Below are positions 8,311-17,082 of a stretch of 64,000 bases of DNA, one piece after another. A model generated the notes under the pieces. The model did no database searches, was not told the DNA's origin, and saw only the letters and a list, made by a program, of their open reading frames with translations. The DNA comes from Herpetosiphon giganteus (lineage in GTDB: Bacteria > Chloroflexota > Chloroflexia > Chloroflexales > Herpetosiphonaceae), in the NCBI RefSeq assembly GCF_016907925.1, contig NZ_JAFBCZ010000027.1, positions 1-64,000 of the forward strand. The letters are read 5' to 3'. Numbering within the stretch: the first letter of the stretch is position 1; the number at the start of each line of letters is the position of its first letter. Made by a program: the position numbers and the translations under genes.

Positions 8311-9606
8311 TCAGGCTTCTTTGATCTGCGCGTAATGTTGCCAGAATGTTGGGTACGAGACGGTCACGGCTTCGGCTTCGTCGATAATCGTTTCGCCTTC
8401 GGCCACTAAGCCAGCGACCGCCAAGGCCATTGCGATGCGATGATCACCATGCGATTGAACCGTTGCGCCGTGGAGTTCGCCGCCGCCAGCGATGACCATG
8501 CCGTCGGGCGTGGCTTCGAGGCTTGCGCCCATTGCGCTCAATTCGCTCACAACCGTCGCCACCCGATCGGTTTCTTTGGCCCGCAGTTCTTCTGCATCGG
8601 CCACCACCGTTTCGCCAACGGCACAAGCTGCGGCTACCGCCAGCACTGGAATTTCATCGATCAAGCGTGGAATTAAATCGCCATCGATGCGGGTGCCGCG
8701 TAGGCCACCACCGCGCACAGTTACATCGCCAACTGGCTCAGCACCTTCGTTGCGCTCGTTGCTAATGGTGATATTCGCGCCCATGGCTTTGAGCACATCA
8801 AGCGCACCAGTGCGGCTTGGATTCAGGCCCACGCCCAAGGTCGTAATTTCGGCATCAGGGTGAATTGCTGCTGCTACCCACCAAAAGGTTGCCGACGAAG
8901 GATCGCCAGGGACGTGCAACGATAGCGGATAGGGGAAAACAGGATGGCTTGGTGGATAGAGCACAATTTCATCATCTTTGACCGTCAGATCAATGCCCAT
9001 TGCAATCAGCATGCGCTCAGTATGGTCGCGACTGACGATCTTGCCCGTCAAGCGCATCGGGGCATCGCCAGTGAGGCCCGCCAAGAGCAAGGCCGATTTG
9101 ACTTGGGCGCTGGCAATTGGCAATTCATAATTGCCGCCATGAATCGTTGTGCCCCGAATCACCAGCGGCGCACGATTGCCATTGTCGCGGCCATCTAAGT
9201 TAGCTCCAAGTTGACGTAATGGATCGGTAATCCGGCGTTGTGGCCGTGAACGCAGCGAGGCATCGCCAGTCAGCACGCTCAAAAATGGCTGCCCAGCCAG
9301 CAAGCCAGCCAGCAAGCGCAGCGTCGTCCCCGAATTACCACAATCTAAAACATCGCTTGGCTCGCGCAGGCCACGCAAACCGCGCCCAAATACCCGCACT
9401 TTATCATCGCTGTGTTCGATTTCAACGCCCATTTGGCGTAAACAGGCGATCGATGAAAGACAATCAGCGCCTGGCAAGAAGCCAGTGATTTCGGCGTTGC
9501 CCTCGGCCAAGGCATTGAACAACACTGAGCGATGCGAGATCGATTTATCTCCAGGCACACTGAATGCGCCACGCAGGCGCTTGGCATGACTAACTGTCTG
9601 TTTCAT
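8311..9606 (-). CDS. aroA: 3-phosphoshikimate 1-carboxyvinyltransferase (EPSP synthase)
   Basis: 431 residues from the ATG at 9606; the frame stays open further upstream, but this start gives the normal N-terminus (MKQTVSHAKRLRG) and overlaps the translin-family gene by 17 bases. It joins shikimate 3-phosphate and PEP on the way to chorismate. Hallmarks are GDKSISHR (19-26), CGNSGTTLRLL, SAQVKSALLLAG, RDHTER, LNPSRTGA, RAKETDR and DHRIAMALAVAG. SAQxK, RxHxE and GDKS resemble the class II enzymes (Bacillus and CP4 type) more than the enterobacterial class. No other aro gene is adjacent. Confidence 0.95.
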   Translation of the reverse strand: MKQTVSHAKRLRGAFSVPGDKSISHRSVLFNALAEGNAEITGFLPGADCLSSIACLRQMGVEIEHSDDKVRVFGRGLRGLREPSDVLDCGNSGTTLRLLAGLLAGQPFLSVLTGDASLRSRPQRRITDPLRQLGANLDGRDNGNRAPLVIRGTTIHGGNYELPIASAQVKSALLLAGLTGDAPMRLTGKIVSRDHTERMLIAMGIDLTVKDDEIVLYPPSHPVFPYPLSLHVPGDPSSATFWWVAAAIHPDAEITTLGVGLNPSRTGALDVLKAMGANITISNERNEGAEPVGDVTVRGGGLRGTRIDGDLIPRLIDEIPVLAVAAACAVGETVVADAEELRAKETDRVATVVSELSAMGASLEATPDGMVIAGGGELHGATVQSHGDHRIAMALAVAGLVAEGETIIDEAEAVTVSYPTFWQHYAQIKEA

Positions 9607-10258
9607 CGGGCGTTGACTCCTGAATTGCGGCGGGGGGCAGCCCCATGTGGTGTTCAAAGCGGGCGAGGGCGGCAACCAACTGTTCTTGGCGCACGGCGCT
9701 GGTCAGGTCGCCACGGGTGCGTTCTAGCACGGCGCGCAGCGCATCGGTGGTGCGGCGTAGGCCACTGGTTACAGCATCAGGGAAATCGACAGTTACCAAA
9801 AAGCTATAGATTTCATCCATTTGATCGAGCAAGCGTTCGCCGCTATCGACCTTGCCGTGGCGCAGGCCATCGAGAATATAACGCCGCAGTTCGCTGGCGG
9901 CCTCGGCTAAACCATTCAAATAGGCTGCTGCCTCCACGCCCAAGGTTTGATGGCTAGGCAAGCTTTCGCCGCGCACCAAGGCCAAGGTCAAGGCAGCTTC
10001 GGCATATTCTTTGAAAGCATCTTGGGTATAACCAGCGTAGAGCAAAGCTGGATATGGTTGGAGGCGTTCGCGCAAGCTTTGGGCTGCCGCTGCCGTTTCG
10101 GCTAAAAGTGGTTCGGCCACAGCCCATTCATGGCGGTGAACTGCCCGAATTGTGTTTGCGCATTGGCGAATGAGTTCGCGAGCAGATTTGAGCGCGATTT
10201 CGCGGGTCGCATGAATCGCCTCCAGCTCGCTAATGAGGGTTGTTGTTTCAATACTCAC
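9590..10258 (-). CDS. Translin-family protein
   Basis: 222 residues, all helical. The order of conserved blocks resembles translin and its archaeal/bacterial relatives (COG2178): an early ATREIALKSARELIRQCANTI, a middle AGYTQDAFKEYAEAALTLAL, ASELRRYILDGLRHG, then a late EIYSFLVTVDFPD and GLRRTTDALRAVLERTRGDL. Translins are nucleic-acid-binding, ring-forming proteins, and some associate with an RNase partner. The stop overlaps the aroA start, so the two are probably co-translated, which is an odd pairing. Role in bacteria is not settled. Confidence 0.75.
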   Translation of the reverse strand: MSIETTTLISELEAIHATREIALKSARELIRQCANTIRAVHRHEWAVAEPLLAETAAAAQSLRERLQPYPALLYAGYTQDAFKEYAEAALTLALVRGESLPSHQTLGVEAAAYLNGLAEAASELRRYILDGLRHGKVDSGERLLDQMDEIYSFLVTVDFPDAVTSGLRRTTDALRAVLERTRGDLTSAVRQEQLVAALARFEHHMGLPPAAIQESTPDETDS

Positions 10259-10383
10259 AGCGTTGTCCTTGTTAGGATCTCTGGTGTAAAACTGCGCATA
10301 GCATACTTTGCATGACGCGATAAGTCAAAGTAGCGCAAGTTGGCATTTTTTGCATAATTGATTGAGCGCTGAGCAGTGGCTGG

Positions 10384-10403
10384 GGGAATTTCCCCTCACC
10401 CCC
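10384..10403. repeat. Left 20-base direct repeat flanking IS4-type element
   Basis: GGGAATTTCCCCTCACCCCC abuts the left inverted repeat of the element and is repeated exactly at 11835-11854 on the right. It is part of the GC-rich hairpin family of this genome. Confidence 0.85.
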
Positions 10404-11833
10404 ATAGGCATCAACCTTATCGCCATCTTTGATAAAAGACGCTCCTATGGCATCATGGAATTGCTACACACCATGAATCCAAGGAGCGTCTATGTCAATG
10501 ATACCGCACGTAAGCCGGGCGATGCAAACCCTGCTGACCACCACAACCGAAACCGTCGCGGCCACCCTCGGCTATGTGAAGCGGGCCGATCGAGCGACCT
10601 TCACGCCGAGCACGTTGGTGCAGACCCTCGTCTATGGCTGGTTGGCGAACCCAACCGCCAGTTTAGGCCAATTGGCTCAGATGGCGGCACGGGTTGGCGC
10701 GACGGTCTCACCGCAAGCTATTGATCGCCGCTTTACCCTGGCCACCGTCGATCTGCTCCATCACGTGTTGCTGGCCAGTATGGAGTACGCGATTAGTGCT
10801 GATCCCGTGGCAGTGTCCATCCTCCAACGGTTCACCAGCGTGCGTATTCATGACAGCACGACGATCGGCCTACCTGATGCGCTGGCGACCACGTATCGTG
10901 GCTGTGGCAATGCTTCGGCACGCGGTACTGCAGGCTTGAAATGTGGTGTCCAGCTCGATCTCCTCACGGGAACCCTGTGTGGGATTGACCTCACGGATGG
11001 ACGGGCTTCGGATCAGGTGTTACCGGTTCAACGTGCCCCGCTGCCTGCCGGAAGTCTCCGGCTCGCTGACCTCGGCTTCTACAACATCCGTCTCTTTCGT
11101 GAGCTTGCTGCCGCTGAGGTGTATTGGCTGTCACGCGTCCAGAGTCACAGTCGGATTCGGCTGCCAGGACAGAAAGAACAGTCAATTCTGGAGGTCGTGA
11201 CGGGGTTGGGGGACGCGGATCACTGGGAAGGGACGGTGCTGGTTGGAAGCAAGGAGCGACTCGCGGCCCGCTTATTGGTGCAGCGCGTCCCCGATGCCGT
11301 GGCGGCACAACGTCGCCAGCGGGTACAAGACGAGGCGCATGACAAGTGCCGCCCGGTCTCCAACGCTGCCATGGATCTGGCGGCATGGACGGTGGTTATT
11401 ACGAACGCGCCGGAAGACAAGCTCGGCCTCACCGAGGCCATGGTCTTATTGAAAATGCGCTGGCAGATCGAGCTGTTGTTTAAATTGTGGAAGAGTCATG
11501 GCCACGTGGATGAATGGCGAACGAAAAAACCTGTCCGGATTTTGTGCGAAATCTATGCGAAATTGCTTGGACTGGTATTCCAGCAGTGGATTCTGGTGGC
11601 AAGTGCGTGGGATATGGCGGAACGCAGTCTGTTCAAAGCGGCGCAAATCGTGATGGCCTATGCGACCGATCTGGCGAGCAGTCGCGGATGTCGTGAGCAA
11701 TTGGAGACGGTGCTCATGACCCTTGCGAGCATCATTGGGCGGTTGGCGCGGGTGCAGAAACGTCAAAAACGGCCATCGACAGCGCAGCGGTTGCTGGCCT
11801 TAACTGCTGGGAGTGGCTAAGGTTGATGCCTAT
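10404..11833 (+). mobile_element. IS4-type insertion sequence
   Basis: The 1430-base element is bounded by perfect 16-base inverted repeats, ATAGGCATCAACCTTA (10404-10419) and its complement (11818-11833). It contains one transposase gene whose stop codon overlaps the right repeat. It looks intact and appears more GC-rich than the surrounding genes. Flanking direct repeats of 20 bases indicate insertion into a GC-rich intergenic hairpin; one extra base (11834) separates the right end from its copy. Confidence 0.9.
10492..11820 (+). CDS. IS4-family DDE transposase
   Basis: 442 residues. RNase H-type transposase. The first catalytic Asp lies in VRIHDSTTIGLP, the second in LRLADLGFYNIRLF, and the Glu in the C-terminal IS4 signature MRWQIELLFKLWK, which keeps R-x3-E-x6-K; the usual preceding Tyr is replaced by Leu. 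It catalyses cut-and-paste movement of its element. AAGGAG lies seven bases before the ATG. The frame is full length with no stop or shift, so the protein is probably active. The 72 bases between the left inverted repeat and the start should contain the promoter. Confidence 0.95.
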   Translation: MSMIPHVSRAMQTLLTTTTETVAATLGYVKRADRATFTPSTLVQTLVYGWLANPTASLGQLAQMAARVGATVSPQAIDRRFTLATVDLLHHVLLASMEYAISADPVAVSILQRFTSVRIHDSTTIGLPDALATTYRGCGNASARGTAGLKCGVQLDLLTGTLCGIDLTDGRASDQVLPVQRAPLPAGSLRLADLGFYNIRLFRELAAAEVYWLSRVQSHSRIRLPGQKEQSILEVVTGLGDADHWEGTVLVGSKERLAARLLVQRVPDAVAAQRRQRVQDEAHDKCRPVSNAAMDLAAWTVVITNAPEDKLGLTEAMVLLKMRWQIELLFKLWKSHGHVDEWRTKKPVRILCEIYAKLLGLVFQQWILVASAWDMAERSLFKAAQIVMAYATDLASSRGCREQLETVLMTLASIIGRLARVQKRQKRPSTAQRLLALTAGSG

Positions 11834-11834
11834 A

Positions 11835-11985
11835 GGGAATTTCCCCTCACCCCCAACCCCGCTCCCGTGGCTCGGGCGCGGGAATTTAACGCCATGGTTC
11901 TTCGTCAATTCTTAGTAAAAAAATGCGTGCTCCCCCTCGCCCGCGTTTTCGTGGGAGAGGGGGCTGGGGGGTGAGGGAACGCTCC
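11835..11985. repeat. Right direct repeat and two GC-rich hairpin repeats
   Basis: Bases 11835-11854 repeat the left flank of the IS4-type element. They run on into CCAACCCCGCTCCCG and an inverted partner (to about 11890). A second hairpin at about 11930-11982 pairs CCCCCTCGCCCGCG with TGGGAGAGGGGG and ends GGGTGAGGGA. The remaining bases to 12088 hold no gene that I can support. Confidence 0.75.
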
Positions 11986-12088
11986 ACCGCCGACCAATCG
12001 CTCAAAACCTACCCGTGTAAGGCTTGGAGGGTGAGGGGATCACAAACAAGGAAAAGTCTAGAGAATGAGGGAATGAGCAAGCGCAAGC

Positions 12089-13477
12089 TTATTTGCCAAA
12101 TGCTGCTTGCCAGGTCAACGGCCCCACAATTCCATCGCGGGTTAGGCCATAGGTCGATTGCAAATTGAGCACTGCTTGTTCGGTGCCAGCGCCAAATGCG
12201 CCATCAGCCGTTACGCCGAGCAACGTCTGAATCGCGCGCACCGCATCGCCGTTGCTGCCATTTTGCACGGTTTTGATCAATTTGGCGAAGGTTTGCGTGC
12301 CAACGATGCCATCGGAGGTCAAGCCATTGGCACTTTGGAAGCTGCGCACTGCTTGCTCGGTGCCAGCGCCAAAATCGCCATCGGCAGTTAGTGAATGGCC
12401 ATGCGAGCGCAACAAATATTGAGCTGCCTTAACATCGTTGCCCGAACTGCCATTGCGCAGGGTTGGCCATGCCGGCAAGCTCGGAGTTGTTCCACCTGAG
12501 ATCGTGCCAATCGCAACATTATCGTAATAGAATGTCAGGATGGAACGCCATGTTGAGCCATTATCAGCCAAATATTTCGAACCCCACTGGCTCATGTATA
12601 AGCCAACCGTCCAGCCATGATTTTGGCTGCATTGGCCTGAGCTGCGGCTGCCGTTGTAGGAGCCAGCGCAATATTGGCTTTGGAAAATCGCATTATTTTT
12701 GATCAAGCGATAGTTCCACGTATCATCAACCGCTGCGTTGGTGCTGGCATACGAAACATTGGGGTTATACACTTGGTCGGCGGTGGTATCTTTGGTGTCG
12801 TAGCCTTTGCCCGGATATTTGGGGTACATCGTGCGATACCAAGCATAGGTTTTCGAGGCCATCGCGCCCGAACGCAACGATTCTGTGCGCCAGCCAGCAA
12901 CCCACTCGTTGGGCAACACATGCTTAACATAGGTTTTGAAATTAACCGTATCAACGCGGCCAAGGCTCACACGATAAACCCGAATTGTGGCTGGTGGCGT
13001 GGTATTCGTGCCTGCTAGCACTTGGTTTAATTCAGCATCGTTGAGGCTAGCTTCTTGCGGTGCATTGGTGGTTAAACGGTGTGGTTGCACATCAATAATT
13101 TCAGCTTGTTGATCACCTGCTTTGTCGGCCAGCGAAAGTGGCGCATCAACCAACAGCGTATCGTTGGGAATCAACTGCGCATTGCGTAAGCGCCAAGCGC
13201 GATAGCCCTGCGCCTCGACCGCAACCTCAATCGCTTGGCTATCGTTGGTTGATACGGTAAAATGCGCAATGCCTGCTTCGTTGGTAATGCTTGTTAGGCC
13301 TACGCTTGCTAGCGAAACTGTGGCCTTGCGCAACGGCTTGCCATCAGGGCTACTGACCGTCACGCTTACATTCGCTCGTTGCTGGTTGCGGGTTTGGGCC
13401 GCAATTGGCTGTTGAATCAATAAACCCAACGCCAAACTCAGGATTCCCAACCAACGCCATGTTAATCTGCGCAGCAT
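12089..13477 (-). CDS. Secreted SpoIID/LytB-type protein with two peptidoglycan-binding repeats
   Basis: 462 residues from the ATG at 13477 (AAGGAG five bases before it); an upstream in-frame start lacks a site. The signal peptide covers about residues 1-28 (ends IAAQ). An Ig-like, carboxypeptidase-regulatory-type domain follows (about 35-110; VSVTVSSPDGKPLRKATVSL). The SpoIID/LytB core (about 160-300) has YRVSLGRVDTVNFKTYVKHV and LRSGAMASKTYAWYR. Two PG_binding_1 repeats close the protein (about 335-395 and 400-460; DGDFGAGTEQAV and DGAFGAGTEQAV). SpoIID is a peptidoglycan lytic transglycosylase in sporulation, but such proteins also occur in non-sporulating Chloroflexota, where wall remodelling is the likely role. 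Confidence 0.85.
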   Translation of the reverse strand: MLRRLTWRWLGILSLALGLLIQQPIAAQTRNQQRANVSVTVSSPDGKPLRKATVSLASVGLTSITNEAGIAHFTVSTNDSQAIEVAVEAQGYRAWRLRNAQLIPNDTLLVDAPLSLADKAGDQQAEIIDVQPHRLTTNAPQEASLNDAELNQVLAGTNTTPPATIRVYRVSLGRVDTVNFKTYVKHVLPNEWVAGWRTESLRSGAMASKTYAWYRTMYPKYPGKGYDTKDTTADQVYNPNVSYASTNAAVDDTWNYRLIKNNAIFQSQYCAGSYNGSRSSGQCSQNHGWTVGLYMSQWGSKYLADNGSTWRSILTFYYDNVAIGTISGGTTPSLPAWPTLRNGSSGNDVKAAQYLLRSHGHSLTADGDFGAGTEQAVRSFQSANGLTSDGIVGTQTFAKLIKTVQNGSNGDAVRAIQTLLGVTADGAFGAGTEQAVLNLQSTYGLTRDGIVGPLTWQAAFGK

Positions 13478-13620
13478 CCATGCTCCTTCCACTGAAGAAA
13501 ATAGCCTGCGTGATTGCTCACGTTGCCGCCAGTATAGCCCGAACATCTTAAAATTTTCTTAATCAAGCCTGCTAATTCTAAAAAATTCCTTAATTATGTT
13601 AATGGGAGGATGATCGTTTA

Positions 13621-14019
13621 ATGAATACCAAACGCTCAATAATTTTGGTGCTGTCGCTAGCGCTGGGAGTTATCTACGGAACCGTGGTTGAAATGAAGCT
13701 TGATCCATTGGGCGATTATGTCCGCTGGATGTTGTTTTGTGGTTTTGTAACCCTAGCTGCTGCGTATCCAACCAAAACGTTTTATCGTTTTATTGTTGGA
13801 ATGCTGAGTGGGATCATCGGGATGTGGGCAATGTACGGATTTGCCTATAATCAAGGCGAATTGGGTGCTGGAGCCGATGTTTTGTTCTATTATGGTTTAT
13901 TTTCTTGGAGTTTATTTGGGGTTCAATTTGGCATTGTCGCCGCAGTCTTAGCATCTGGATTATGGTTTTTGAGCAGCTATAGATTAAAAAATCTAGCGAA
14001 TTTTACGAATAAGCACTGA
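13621..14019 (+). CDS. Small four-helix membrane protein
   Basis: 132 residues with four hydrophobic segments (about 7-25, 36-52, 58-80 and 92-117), so an integral membrane protein. GGAGG lies 12 bases before the ATG. A strong terminator follows directly. I recognise no family and no catalytic motif. It is transcribed away from the SpoIID-type gene and toward the small membrane protein at 14075-14299. Confidence 0.6.
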   Translation: MNTKRSIILVLSLALGVIYGTVVEMKLDPLGDYVRWMLFCGFVTLAAAYPTKTFYRFIVGMLSGIIGMWAMYGFAYNQGELGAGADVLFYYGLFSWSLFGVQFGIVAAVLASGLWFLSSYRLKNLANFTNKH

Positions 14020-14030
14020 TCAACATAGAT

Positions 14031-14072
14031 GTGGCGATCGAATTATCAAAATCTTCGATCGTCACCTTTTTG
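14031..14072 (+). terminator. Rho-independent terminator
   Basis: GTGGCGATCGAA (14031-14042) pairs with TTCGATCGTCAC (14054-14065) through one G-T pair and is followed by CTTTTTGATTT. It ends the membrane protein gene at 13621-14019 and reaches close to the stop of the convergent gene at 14075. Confidence 0.85.
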
Positions 14073-14074
14073 AT

Positions 14075-14299
14075 TTAGGGTTGACTATGTTTTTGCTTTT
14101 CAAGTTGATTTAGGCTGTATTTCCATATTATTCTGCCACTAACAATACTGATCACTAAAGCAATGATTAAGCCTAAGCTACCCAATAACCAACCGAAGAA
14201 GAGAATACTCATAATGATCGTTCCAAGCCAACGCGACCAAAAGAAACGGCGCTGTTGGCGTTTTAATTGGGGAATTGGATCAAATGGCGTTTGATACAT
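14075..14299 (-). CDS. Small two-helix membrane protein
   Basis: 74 residues. A basic N-terminus (LKRQQRRFFWSRW) precedes two hydrophobic helices (about 25-45 and 42-60) and a charged tail, consistent with an inner-membrane protein. GGGGAG lies 10 bases upstream of the ATG on the minus strand. No family is recognised. It is divergent from the cysteine-pair protein at 14353-14694, with a 53-base gap that must hold both start regions. Confidence 0.5.
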   Translation of the reverse strand: MYQTPFDPIPQLKRQQRRFFWSRWLGTIIMSILFFGWLLGSLGLIIALVISIVSGRIIWKYSLNQLEKQKHSQP

Positions 14300-14352
14300 A
14301 ATGCTCAGTTCTCCCCTAAAAAATAATTTATTAGCAAGAGGAAGTATAACCC

Positions 14353-14694
14353 ATGGGTTTATTTAACACATTACATTTGCAAGCACCCTGTTTGGCATGT
14401 GGGGTCGAAATTCCGCTAGTATTGCAATTTAAGTATGCAGAAAATTGGCAGTACGAATATAAAATTAATGACCAATTGCGTTGGAATAGTCGCCATCCTC
14501 GCTCTAATGATGGCACACCTGGGATGAAGCATGTTGTTCTTTCAGCAATTTCCGAAGATTGCCCATTGTGTCAGCACGACGGCGATGATTATCTGATTCA
14601 TGTCTATAACGATGTATTGACCAGCATCGAACCTGATGATCAGCGCTATAACTTTTTTGATGCTCAGCGCGATTACTTGGTTTTAGAAGAATGA
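14353..14694 (+). CDS. Small protein with two cysteine pairs
   Basis: 113 residues, soluble. CLAC near residue 14 and CPLC near residue 74 form two CxxC knuckles of a likely zinc ribbon, separated by a WQYEYKINDQLRW stretch. The acidic C-terminus (DYLVLEE) is unlike a DNA-binding protein. GAGGAAG lies before the ATG. No family is recognised. A role as a small metal-stabilised adaptor is only a guess. Confidence 0.55.
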   Translation: MGLFNTLHLQAPCLACGVEIPLVLQFKYAENWQYEYKINDQLRWNSRHPRSNDGTPGMKHVVLSAISEDCPLCQHDGDDYLIHVYNDVLTSIEPDDQRYNFFDAQRDYLVLEE

Positions 14695-14802
14695 TGCAAA
14701 TTGAGCCTGCTTGCTGGCCACGTGGGTGATTCAATTCACCTTCCCATTCTTTGCTCCAGCCGCTATAATAAACAACGCTGTGTTTTTTAATAAGGATGGG
14801 TT

Positions 14803-16971
14803 ATGCAAACCAAACGTTCATTGGTTGCCATTGGGCTCGCCTTGGCTATCGCGTTGTTGAGTGTGTTTGCGGCCAATGGCCTCAGCTCATCAAGCGCTGC
14901 CTCATCGTCGGATGGGCTTTGGCAAGACGTTGCTGAACAACGGATTACGCTCAAAGGCCAGCGCGAAATTGTGCCGTTGGTCTATCGCACGGTCGGCCTC
15001 GATTTGGCTGGCTTGAGCAAACGTCTAGAACAAGCGCCGCTCGAAAGCGCGGTCAAGGTTAACCAATCAGCATTCTTACTGAATTTACCCTTGCCCAACG
15101 GCGAATTCCGCCAATTTCGGGTGGTCGAATCGCCCATTATGGAGCCAGCCTTAGCGGCCAAGTTCCCTGAATTGCGCACCTACTTGGCCCAAGGCTACGA
15201 CGACCCAGAAATGGTTGCGCGGCTTGATTTGACTCCAGCAGGCTTTCATGGCTTGATCTTGGCTCCTGAAGGTCGCTATTTTATCGACCCCTATAGCCGC
15301 AACGATACCGCCAACTACCTTGTGTACGATAGCCGTAACTTTGTGGCCGACCCAGCCAAATTGGCGAGCAAAGGCGAGGTCGATTATGTTGGCGAAACGC
15401 CAATCACTAATCCTTTCCCTGAACGATTCGCGATTGGCGAAACCTTGCGCACCTATCGGCTGGCTATGGCGGCAACTGGCGAATATACCAGTTTTCATGG
15501 TGGCACAGTCAACGGCGCAATGGCGGCCATCGTCACCAGCGTTAATCGGGTGAATAGTGTGTACGAGCGCGATCTTTCGGTGCGGATGGTCTTGGTTGCC
15601 AACAATAACTTAATTGTTTATACCAATGCCAATACTGACCCCTACACCAATGATGATGGCGAAATAATGCTTGATGAAAATCAAACTAACATTACCTCAG
15701 TGATTGGCAACGCCAATTATGATATTGGTCACGTTTTTAGCACTGGTGGCGGCGGGATTGCCGAGCTTGGCTCAGTCTGTGTGACTGGCTCGAAAGCAGT
15801 TGGCGTGACTGGTTCGTCGGCTCCAATTGGCGATCCATTTGATATTGATTATGTTGCTCACGAAATTGGCCACCAATTTGGCGGCAACCACACCTTCAAT
15901 AGTACAACTGGGAGTTGTGGTGGCGGTAATCGCGAAGGTCCAGCTGCTTACGAACCAGGCAGTGGCTCCACGATTATGGCCTACGCTGGTATCTGTGGCT
16001 CAGAAAACTTGCAACCAAACAGTGATCCCTACTTCCACGCCAAGAGCTTGGAAGAAATGAGCGCCTTTATTACAACTGGGGCTGGAGCCAGCTGTGGCAC
16101 GACCAGCGCAACTGGTAACACGCCACCAACCGCTAATGCTGGGGCCGATTACACGATTCCAGCGAACACGCCATTTGAATTGACTGGCAGCGGCAGCGAT
16201 ACCAATGGCGATAGCTTGACCTACAATTGGGAACAATACGATTTGGGTTCGGCCTCGCCACCAAGCACCGATAATGGCAATCGGCCAATTTTCCGTAGCT
16301 TTAATTCAAGCACATCAACCAGCCGCAGCTTTCCACGCTTGACCAATATTCTCAACAATAACACGACGATTGGTGAAGTGATGGCGACGACCAACCGCAC
16401 CATGAACTTCCGCTTGACCGTGCGCGACAATCGGGCTGGTGGCGGCGGTTTTGGCTTTGATACTGCTCGCGTGACGACGGTCAATGCTGCTGGCCCCTTC
16501 CAAGTAACTGCGCCAAATACCGCTGTAACTTGGGCGGGCTTTAGCAACCAAACTGTCACTTGGAATGTTGCCAACACTACGGCAGCTCCAGTCAGCTGTA
16601 GCAACGTTAATATTTTGTTCTCAAGCAATGGCGGCACGAGCTTTAGCGCCGTGTTGAGCAACACGCCCAACGATGGCAGCGAAAGCATCAGCGTACCAAA
16701 CGTTGCAACCACCACAGGCCGGATTAAAGTGCAATGTGCCAACAATATCTTCTTTGATATTGGCAATGCTAACTTTACCGTAACTGCCAGCAATGCAACG
16801 GTTACGCCAACGAGCGTAACGACCGAAACCCCAACCAATACGCCAACCGTAACCGCAACCACGGTTACTCCAACATCAACCACGGTTACTCCAACATCAA
16901 CCACGGTTACTCCAACCGTTACGACGACTCCTGGCTCGTCAGTTGTCTACCTGCCATTGACGACTAAATAG
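14803..16971 (+). CDS. Secreted reprolysin-like (M12B-type) zinc metalloprotease
   Basis: 722 residues. Signal peptide at about 1-33 (MQTKRSLVAIGLALAIALLS). A pro-region runs to about 205. The metzincin catalytic domain (about 210-425) has the zinc motif HEIGHQFGGNH at 353-363 and a Met-turn in STIMAYAG (Met392). Beta-sandwich sequence follows (about 440-665; NTPPTANAGADYTI, DSLTYNWEQYD). The tail is Thr/Pro-rich (about 668-710) and ends VVYLPLTTK, a closing signature also hinted at by the protein at 136-1923. It should degrade extracellular protein, plausible for a predatory or saprophytic glider. It is monocistronic. Confidence 0.9.
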   Translation: MQTKRSLVAIGLALAIALLSVFAANGLSSSSAASSSDGLWQDVAEQRITLKGQREIVPLVYRTVGLDLAGLSKRLEQAPLESAVKVNQSAFLLNLPLPNGEFRQFRVVESPIMEPALAAKFPELRTYLAQGYDDPEMVARLDLTPAGFHGLILAPEGRYFIDPYSRNDTANYLVYDSRNFVADPAKLASKGEVDYVGETPITNPFPERFAIGETLRTYRLAMAATGEYTSFHGGTVNGAMAAIVTSVNRVNSVYERDLSVRMVLVANNNLIVYTNANTDPYTNDDGEIMLDENQTNITSVIGNANYDIGHVFSTGGGGIAELGSVCVTGSKAVGVTGSSAPIGDPFDIDYVAHEIGHQFGGNHTFNSTTGSCGGGNREGPAAYEPGSGSTIMAYAGICGSENLQPNSDPYFHAKSLEEMSAFITTGAGASCGTTSATGNTPPTANAGADYTIPANTPFELTGSGSDTNGDSLTYNWEQYDLGSASPPSTDNGNRPIFRSFNSSTSTSRSFPRLTNILNNNTTIGEVMATTNRTMNFRLTVRDNRAGGGGFGFDTARVTTVNAAGPFQVTAPNTAVTWAGFSNQTVTWNVANTTAAPVSCSNVNILFSSNGGTSFSAVLSNTPNDGSESISVPNVATTTGRIKVQCANNIFFDIGNANFTVTASNATVTPTSVTTETPTNTPTVTATTVTPTSTTVTPTSTTVTPTVTTTPGSSVVYLPLTTK
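16858..16917 (+). repeat. 21-base coding tandem repeat in metalloprotease linker
   Basis: ACCACGGTTACTCCAACATC plus A recurs at 16858-16878 and 16879-16899, with a partial third copy to 16917. Each unit adds TTVTPTS to the linker, so copy number can vary in frame. Confidence 0.85.
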
Positions 16972-16984
16972 CCCTAAAATCCGA

Positions 16985-17018
16985 ACACGGCCTACTTGAA
17001 ATTTCAGGTAGGCCGTGT
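16985..17018. terminator. 34-base palindrome after metalloprotease gene
   Basis: ACACGGCCTAC (16985-16995) pairs perfectly with GTAGGCCGTGT (17008-17018), and the inner bases (TTGAAATTTCAG) are nearly self-complementary. It begins 14 bases after the protease stop, so it probably ends transcription, although there is no T-run. It could instead be outer structure of the TnpB element. Confidence 0.55.
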
Positions 17019-17082
17019 CCTCCACACAGAAGCTTTATTCCTGAGAGGAGTGCCTAGCTTTCGCCTTCTTGCAGAAACGCTC

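Noticed and set aside
10991-11386. Minus-strand Pro/Arg-rich frame in the IS4-type element
   Set aside because: Antisense to an intact transposase, with no ribosome site and biased composition typical of a shadow frame.
16221-16904. Minus-strand frame of 227 codons
   Set aside because: Antisense to the metalloprotease beta-sandwich and linker; its Val-rich translation only mirrors the Thr/Pro repeats.
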